In this document: positions 58,017-64,000 of the stretch, one piece after another
How the letters are laid out: each line of letters opens with the position of its first letter
How positions within the stretch are numbered: the stretch's first letter is position 1
Assembly: GCA_014529385.2 (NCBI GenBank)
Contig: CM043953.1
Span: 84,757,342-84,821,341, forward strand
Source: Adiantum capillus-veneris
Lineage: Eukaryota; Streptophyta; Polypodiopsida; Polypodiales; Pteridaceae
Length of the DNA: 64,000 nucleotides
Direction: 5' to 3'
The notes under the pieces: model-generated
The model's input: only the letters and a program-made list of their open reading frames with translations
Database searches by the model: none
What the model was told of the DNA's origin: nothing
Made by a program: the position numbers and the translations under genes

Positions 58017-58246
58017 TGTTGGAATGAGGGTCGCAGGGATTCACACACAACTTGGAGAAGATTAATAAGCTCAAGGCACACAACAAAGAGTGTATTTCTT
58101 GGTGCACAAATAGAAAGAGTAGTTAGCCCTAGGGTGATGGGCATATATACAATGCACGGGGAAAATAAAACTCCTAGTGAGAGGGAAAAAGGGCCTTAGT
58201 GGTCCTAAGTGTGTTCACATAGATCACTACCACATATATGGTAACA
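58017..58246 (-). repeat. Copia-3 5' LTR (230 bp)
   Basis: TGTTGGAATGAGGGTCGCAG..ATGGTAACA on the plus strand, homologous along its length to 10883-11109, including the region deleted from the left Copia-1 LTR. This confirms that the 227-bp form is ancestral. A TATATAC word is kept near 58145. Confidence 0.9.
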
Positions 58247-60077
58247 AAAAACAATATAAAAACTGTAACATTTAATGGCCTAAAATCTTATGTGTAGCGG
58301 AAATTAGCATGAACATAGTGGGCATTTCATTAGAATAGATTCCTAATGAGAATTACAAGAGTGCTTGGGTGGAGAGAGCAACAAAAAGCATAACACCTAG
58401 TTAGATAGCATCGACAATACTTTCAAAAGAGAGAGAAATTAAGCTATTGACAACAGTTGAGGACCGGATTTGCATGGAGCCGGTCCCCCCTCCAAAAGGC
58501 TTTGTATTATGGTTTCTCCCATCAAGAGAGACATTGTACAATACAATTCTTTGTGTTCCTTCAAGACTAGCTAGTGCAATGAAGATGGAAGCTTCATACA
58601 CTAAGCAAAACACTTAATCAAACACAACTTGAATTATCCCCGTTCTCAGACCCAAGACCTCACACACCTTCGAAGATGGTGAGAGCTAGCAGGGTATGAG
58701 AGTAGATTGAGAGGAAAAAGAAGTATCTTACGAGAAAGATGTACATCTCCTCACATAATCACTCATATTAGCATAGCTTAGCTTAGTAATTAGTTTGGTA
58801 GAGAAGATGAGCATGCATTGAAGCTTGGCTCTTGGTTGGATTTGCATCCACATGCCAAGAGAGTGTTGATGTAGGCTTCTATCTCACAAGCTTGGAGTAG
58901 GTGATGAGCTCTCCATTAAAGCTTGGGAGGAGATAGAGTATTTTTCCTTCACACATGGTCAAGTGTGAGAGTGTGTGTGTCAATTCCCAGCAAAAATCAG
59001 CCCCCTCTCTCTCTCTTGGGCGAGCCCTAGCTGCTAATTAGGTCTGGCTTTTGCCTCATTGGACCTCCCCAGGTCAAGCCAATAGGAATTAAACAGCATA
59101 AGTGATAGCCTTCTGACATGTGTCCCCCTTTCCCCTTTTGTGAGAGCTTTAGGTAATTAAATAATTAAACTAAACTCTCATTGGACCCCTTTGCCTCCTG
59201 GCCAATAGGAATCAGGCAAGCCATGGGGCTCCTGAATGCTCATTGGACCCTTTGGGAGACTGCCCAATAGTCTTCTAGGAGACTTATTTCTCATTGGTTT
59301 CTTTTATTAAATGTTTTTAACTTAATTAAACTACATTTACTCTAGCTTAATTCTCATTGGTCCACTTCAAGGGTCTTCCAATAGGAACTGGGCACACCTT
59401 GTGGGCATCTGGCCTAGGGAGCTGACATGTGTCCCTCATTCCCTTTGTGTAAAGGGAGCCTGTGTGTGTGTGTGTGGCTTTCTCTCTCATCCCCTAGCTT
59501 TGGGGCTCGCCCCCTCCCATGTAGGGATGTGCAAAGACTTTTAGGGCTCACACAAAGCATCCAATTTTCCCTAGGGTTGACCTTTGGACTCAACCTTTGA
59601 ATTTTGGAACCTTAGCATTTTGGAAGTCTTAATGGGCTGAACCTTAGGGTCTTTTTGGCCCATTGTTTCACATGGCTCTTTTGCAGATGGCCCCCCCTTT
59701 GGATCCCTATTTTCCCTCCTTTGGATCCCTACTGTGGCCGGTCTGCTAGCTTAACCAATATTCTAGCTTTTTCTCCCTTGGTACTTCCCCACATTAAATG
59801 ATCAGTTTAATATGAGAAAATCATTTAGGAGGATTAGATATTGATTATTATGACATCTAACAAAAAAGAGCCCTCTCTGAAGGTTCTTACATTTGAAATA
59901 AAAATCTTCAAATTTTTTCCTCATTTGCACAATATCACATATGACTTGAGTATGCAACCTATATTCTCAAGCTACAAAAGCTTATGCATCCTTGCTTCTT
60001 CAGATTCATCCATTAGCAATCATTCATGGGCTGCAATTCTCATACTAGGTGCCAAAAATTTCATCAGCATGAATGCT
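58247..60077. other. Non-coding stretch with ATTGG/CCAAT modules
   Basis: No supported gene. It includes a diverged series of CTCATTGGACC..CCAATAGGAA modules (59055-59389). A 70-codon minus frame (58401-58613) and a 96-codon plus frame (59841-60131) have no domain. Confidence 0.45.
59055..59389. repeat. Repeated inverted ATTGG..CCAAT modules
   Basis: Modules of about 32-37 bases at 59055-59090, 59177-59212, 59239-59270 and 59353-59389, plus a half module at 59290. Each starts CTCATTGG and ends CCAATAG, so ATTGG and CCAAT form a short inverted pair around a variable pyrimidine- or GC-rich centre. Confidence 0.7.
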
Positions 60078-61460
60078 TCAGCACCATACTTGGAGTGGGT
60101 TAAATCTAGTGCTTACCTTGTAAGCTCTTGAAATTCCCAAAGTGTTGAATGTAACTTCTATTCCTAATCCATTTGATGTTCTTCTACGGTCTTCTTCAAG
60201 ATGTTTTGTAAAATCTTGTTTTTTAGACTTGACTTGATCATTTTCTTGAGAATAGTACACATTTATGTGCCCTATAAGATGAGTTCTCACAAACTCATGA
60301 ACCACTTTATTCAAAAACTCAATTTATTGACTAACCAACTCTATTGGGCATCCAAAGCGTGCAATTATGTTTTCATATAAGATCTTTGCCACCCTTGTTG
60401 CTTCTTGTGTTTTGAGAGCTTTTGCTTCTACCCACTTTGTGCGATATTTTATAGCCACCAACAGATATGTGTTACCATTTGCGGCATGCTACCGGCTTAA
60501 ATGAGTCGGAAATAGACTAAGCCTTAGTTTTCAAATGAGCCAAAGCCAGTCCATGCCACATTTTTTCTTGTACTTTGACAAGGATCACATGTATTTGCAT
60601 AGAGATTGGAATCTCTAAAAGAATTTTTCCACCAAAGCCTTGCATACAACACCTTACATGTCGTGGCATCTCTTGAAAAATTCCTTGCACCTATTCCTTC
60701 ATGTGCTTTTGCTAATAATCCTTCCTTGTCGAGGAACGCAGTGTCGGAGGATCTCATCAGCACAAAGCCCACATAACTAGTCTACCACAATGAGCTCAAA
60801 ATACTAACTTTATAGTGCCTAGGAAATAAACTGGTTTGGAAAAATAGCATCATGTGTTCTTGCCAATCATTCACATGCATGGTGACAACTAAACATTTTG
60901 GATCCAATGTTATCTACACCTACTCCTTGAAATCCATTGGGAAAATTGTGCGCCTAAATTCGAGATATATAATCAGCAACTACATGATACTTGCCCTGTG
61001 TACCACCATAAATTCCAGTTCTATAAGAATGATCATCCACCTTACAACACAATGCAAAGTGATCCACATGAAAAACAAACTTACTACCGAGTAAGTAATG
61101 CCAAAATAAATCATGCATAAGGCTCCTTGTTCAATGTCCAAGTAGTTGCACTCAACCTTCGGCCACATTTAGCTGGCATAATAAATGGATTAGAACCATT
61201 TTTCAACCTTTGCGTGCATTAGGACTACCCCAATTGCGATGTCTAAAGCATCAAAGAAAACTTGAAAAGGCAATTTCCATTGCGGTGGTTGACCTACCGA
61301 AGCTTTGGAAAATATAAGCTTTAAAGTACAAAAGTTCTTTGTTGCACTCTTTACCCCATTGCAACTTCTTCAAATTTGTTTGCTATTTAATTGGTGTATG
61401 AGGGGCAAAATTTAAAACCAAACAATGCATAAAATTGACCATAATCTAACAAGGAGGTAG
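60078..61460 (-). pseudogene. Ty3/Gypsy pol remnant (RT connection, RNase H, integrase)
   Basis: In minus-strand order: WKLPFQVFFDALDIAIGVVL (about 61285), the RNase H start with its catalytic-type Asp; ECNYLDIEQGALCMIYF (about 61150) and RWMIILIELEFMVVH (about 61040), the RNase H core. In frame at 60524-60772 the integrase zinc domain LLAKAHEGIGARNFS...CDPCQS follows. NGNTYLLVAIKYRTKWVEAKAL and IARFGCPIELVSQ, stop, IEFLN (about 60500-60310) are the integrase core, in which both catalytic Asp positions are changed (Lys and Gln). The RT palm is not found upstream. An old, fragmented copy. Confidence 0.75.
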
Positions 61461-62720
61461 TAGACTATGCATAAACCAAGACAAAACTTGATCCAAAGAT
61501 CACCAACTTGGCGTCAAATGTACCTATCCCTCTGTATACATAGCATATAGCGAGGATACCAAAATAGCGAAACTCTAGCAACTTGTATCATGGAAGGTAC
61601 CTCAACATTCAGAAATACACTAGCTCAAAGAAAACCTCACCAACGACCCTCTAAAAGGCTAAGCAAACATCACTATAGCCCACAACCATAGCCCTATGTG
61701 AGAAAGGGCTATGTTTGAGACCAAGTCTGAGAAATGGTTGGGACCTTCAAAATGCCAAAACATTGGCTCGACAAGTGATATACAATAGGCAATGTCCACA
61801 ACTCAAGGTACATGAGTAAACCACACACAAACAGATGGCGAAAATTGATGCAAGCCATAAACAAAAATCCTTGCAAGGATCTGACTCTCAAAAGAGTACA
61901 CACAACACAAAATAGTGCTTGTTATGCATAAATATGCATACTCCCACAAGAATCTATAAACAATAGCAAAAATTTTCCAAAAGTAGAAATGTAGCTTGTA
62001 TCAAGCTGGAAATATGTGTCCTATGCCTACTACAAGCCAACTAGGCCATATACATAAGAAGTAGAGACCAAAACCTCAAAAACCTACCATAGATGTCATA
62101 CATCAAATGCAGACACAGATGACATACCATAACCTCTTTGCAAAACACAAGGAGTCTTGTAAACACCTGTGACTACGAAAGAAATGTATGCTAGGGCTAT
62201 GTGCTCCCTTGTAAGCTTGTCAGCCTATTAGAAAGTCACTCCACTTGTAGTGTCATGGTTGAAATATATGCCTCAGTCGGAATGTGTCCTTGACTGGAAA
62301 TCCAATGCTCACCACCTATGCGGTCGATGCTTGAACAATGACTCTCGGGAACTTGGCTCCCAAGAGACTCTGAAAAGGCTATGTGTGCACTCTCTAATAC
62401 GCTCCGATCGTAATTGACATGTCATACTCCGAAGATGGTGATGAGGATGTTGTAGCAAGGCTAACTTGGCTGTTGGGATCTTGGAGAGAGTCTGAAGCCA
62501 TCTTCCATCGCTAGAGGGAAGTATCAAATCTCCAAAACAATGATGGTATGCCAAACTCAGTGATCCTTAAAGTCGATGGGATGCCAAAGAAGAAGATTCC
62601 AAACCTCCCTTACTGATGCGGTGTGTGTGGGCAAGCTATACACAATCCAGTGTTTGTGTGGATGTGTGTTTTACACACTCAAGGCTTACTCAAACCGGAT
62701 GCCACTATGTGTGTGTGTGT
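61461..62720. other. Non-coding stretch
   Basis: AT-rich, with small minus-strand frames (61709-61903, 62309-62554) that lack a recognisable domain. No RNA gene or repeat seen. Confidence 0.45.
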
Positions 62721-63147
62721 TGGGGGTGGGGGGTGGGCGGGGGGTTTACACACACCTTCACACCCTTGATTCCCATTTTTAGCTACGTAACTTGCTTCAA
62801 GCTTACTTTGCTCTCCTCCACACATTTTAGTGGTACTAATGATTACAGGTCTGCACTTCCCTTGTGGCTTTCAATTTGCACCATAGCTTGCCTTTTCTAG
62901 TGCTGCCTTGGTTTCCAAGGCTTCATAGCATTTTGGGGGGGGGGGGGGCGGGGGGGGGGGGCGGGTTTACACACACCTTCACCCCCTTGATTCCCATTTT
63001 TAGCTACGTAACTTGCTTCAAGCTTGCTTTGCTTTTTAGTGGTACTAATGATTACAGGTCTGCATTTCGCTTGTGGCTTTTAATTTGCACCATAGCTTAC
63101 CTTACCTTTTCTAGTGGTGCCTTGGCTTCCAAGGCTTCATAGCATTG
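62720..63147. repeat. About 210-bp tandem duplication, each unit headed by a G-rich run
   Basis: Unit 1 (about 62720-62933) and unit 2 (62934-63147) each begin with a G-rich run, then TTTACACACACCTTCAC, TTGATTCCCATTTTTAGCTA, a GTGGTACTAATGATTACAGG block and CCAAGGCTTCATAGCATT. Unit 2 has a short deletion (CTCCTCCACACA lost). G runs at 62724-62740 and 62935-62965 may be miscounted. Confidence 0.88.
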
Positions 63148-63265
63148 ATTTTTAGAAATTAATAAAACGCTACCTGTGCTACGTGCAAGATTTTCCAAAG
63201 CTTTTCAAGCTTGCTTAATCCTTGTATACTCTACTACTACTAGTATGGCCGCCCGTCTTCGGCGG

Positions 63266-63266
<1 letters not shown>

Positions 63267-63311
<45 letters not shown>
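63267..63311. repeat. (CT)n microsatellite
   Basis: CT run with one TTCT interruption. Confidence 0.93.
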
Positions 63312-63458
63312 ACGCTATCCACTTGTGTCGTCAAGATTGCAGGGAACCAAATTTGGAATGTATGTCGACCAAGGCAGTGCTAAGCACGACATTTCTTTCA
63401 ACAACCCAAGTATAGAAATATCACCGTGAATTCTTTTACCCATTGTGTAATGCCACAT

Positions 63459-63910
63459 GCCTTCAAGGTGCAAGTGTATGTGATTGCATTTAGAGAGATG
63501 CCCTCTCTCTGCATTTGCTCAAAATAGACCAAAACTTCGTGACCTTGACCCTTGCCTTTCCTTCCCCCATTATAGAGCCCAAGCTACAGATGTCTCGTCA
63601 TAGATCTCCCCCTTCCCCTTGCCATGTTTGCCTTCAAGATGCAAGCGAATGTGATTGCATCTGGAGAGACATTCTTGCTTCATATCTATTGAAAATAGTA
63701 GAGAGCTTCGTGGCCCTGACCCTTGCCTTTCCTTCCCCCATTACATAGCCCGAGCTATAGACATCTCGTCATAGATCTCCCCCAAAGCCTTGCCATGTTT
63801 GCCTTCAAGATGGAGGTGAATGTGATTGCATGTGAATGTGATTGCATCCGAAGAGACACCCTCTCTTTGCATCTGCTGAAAAGAACATAGAGCTTCTTGC
63901 TCATTTCATT
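63459..63910. repeat. About 170-bp tandem repeat, 2.6 units
   Basis: Units start TGCCTTCAAGRTG at 63459, about 63629 and 63800. They share ATGTGATTGCAT, TTGACCCTTGCCTTTCCTTC-like and CATCTCGTCATAGATCTCCC-like blocks. The last unit is partial and has an extra ATGTGATTGCAT copy. Confidence 0.88.
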
Positions 63911-63931
63911 TCCCAAAATTTGAAGCATTAA

Positions 63932-63937
<6 letters not shown>

Positions 63938-63963
<26 letters not shown>
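63938..63963. repeat. (CT)n microsatellite
   Basis: About 13 CT units near the window end. Confidence 0.93.
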
Positions 63964-64000
63964 CAATCACCACCTAGTATTAATCATCCTTGCGTGTAAG

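Larger units (their letters stand above)
56440..58246 (-). mobile_element. Copia-3: truncated, degraded relative of Copia-1
   Basis: The minus strand holds a 5' LTR (58017-58246), a mutated primer-binding site, Gag from MAENNTNVCW-like sequence (about 57669) including DKLDGHNYPKWAYIITHVLVSED (about 57580-57640), and the zinc knuckle HYCKANDHLIKPCPK (about 56800-56850). After a jump, the integrase zinc domain LWHACFGHLNF...CEVCLLG ends at about 56440. The rest of pol and the 3' LTR are missing. Similarity to Copia-1 is clear throughout, but with many stops, so this is an old copy of the same family. Confidence 0.88.

Noticed and set aside
62309-62554. 81-codon minus frame with His-rich segment as a gene
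   Set aside because: No family resemblance, no neighbours on the strand, and codon pattern like random sequence.

Overview
The window is repeat-rich nuclear DNA of a land plant. It is eukaryotic: there are no operons or ribosome binding sites, introns have plant-like GTAAGT donors, and nearly all recognisable coding sequence belongs to plant transposon families (Ty1/Copia, Ty3/Gypsy, a LINE, a CACTA/En-Spm tnp2 transposase and a Tourist-like MITE). Long GA/CT, GT and poly-G/C tracts are frequent. I cannot name the species. The family flavour fits a large-genome, possibly non-seed plant such as a fern or lycophyte, but that is a weak inference. No ordinary host gene was identified with confidence; one possible first exon lies at 44440-44580 (minus).

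Layout. 0-3.7 kb: unassigned DNA with an 86-bp tandem repeat and weak minus-strand coding remnants. 3.7-13.8 kb: a LINE (ORF1, APE endonuclease, reverse transcriptase, 3' hairpin) lying between two polypyrimidine microsatellites. Its endonuclease region is split by a full-length minus-strand Copia element (Copia-1, 5999-11109) with a 5-bp GAATG target duplication. 14.9-19.0 kb: a decayed CACTA tnp2 transposase gene on the plus strand with a DUF4216-like C-terminus. 19.5-25.3 kb: a plus-strand Gypsy-like gag/protease unit with no reverse transcriptase, ending in a likely 3' LTR. A second full-length Copia (Copia-2, 25271-30845, plus strand, CTTAC duplication) is inserted into that LTR. 31-35.2 kb: four palindromic modules, then an unrecognised decayed coding island ending at a polypurine tract.

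35-64 kb is a graveyard of fragments. It holds a second LINE 3' end behind an ORF1-like frame (38.6-39.5 kb, minus), Gypsy pol remnants at 41.6-43.0 (minus), 49.8-50.6 (plus) and 60.1-61.5 kb (minus), a Gypsy gag/protease remnant at 54.0-55.6 kb (minus), and a 5' fragment of the Copia-1 family (56.4-58.2 kb, minus). A 273-bp MITE, several short tandem duplications and many microsatellites lie between them.

The elements do not form one pathway; they record nested insertions (microsatellite, then LINE, then Copia-1; Gypsy LTR, then Copia-2). Both full-length Copia copies have nearly identical LTRs yet broken reading frames. The most unusual signals are the LINE-microsatellite association with a shared 3' hairpin, the palindromic module series at 31.1-32.1 kb, and the Gypsy-like unit whose protease has lost its catalytic aspartate.
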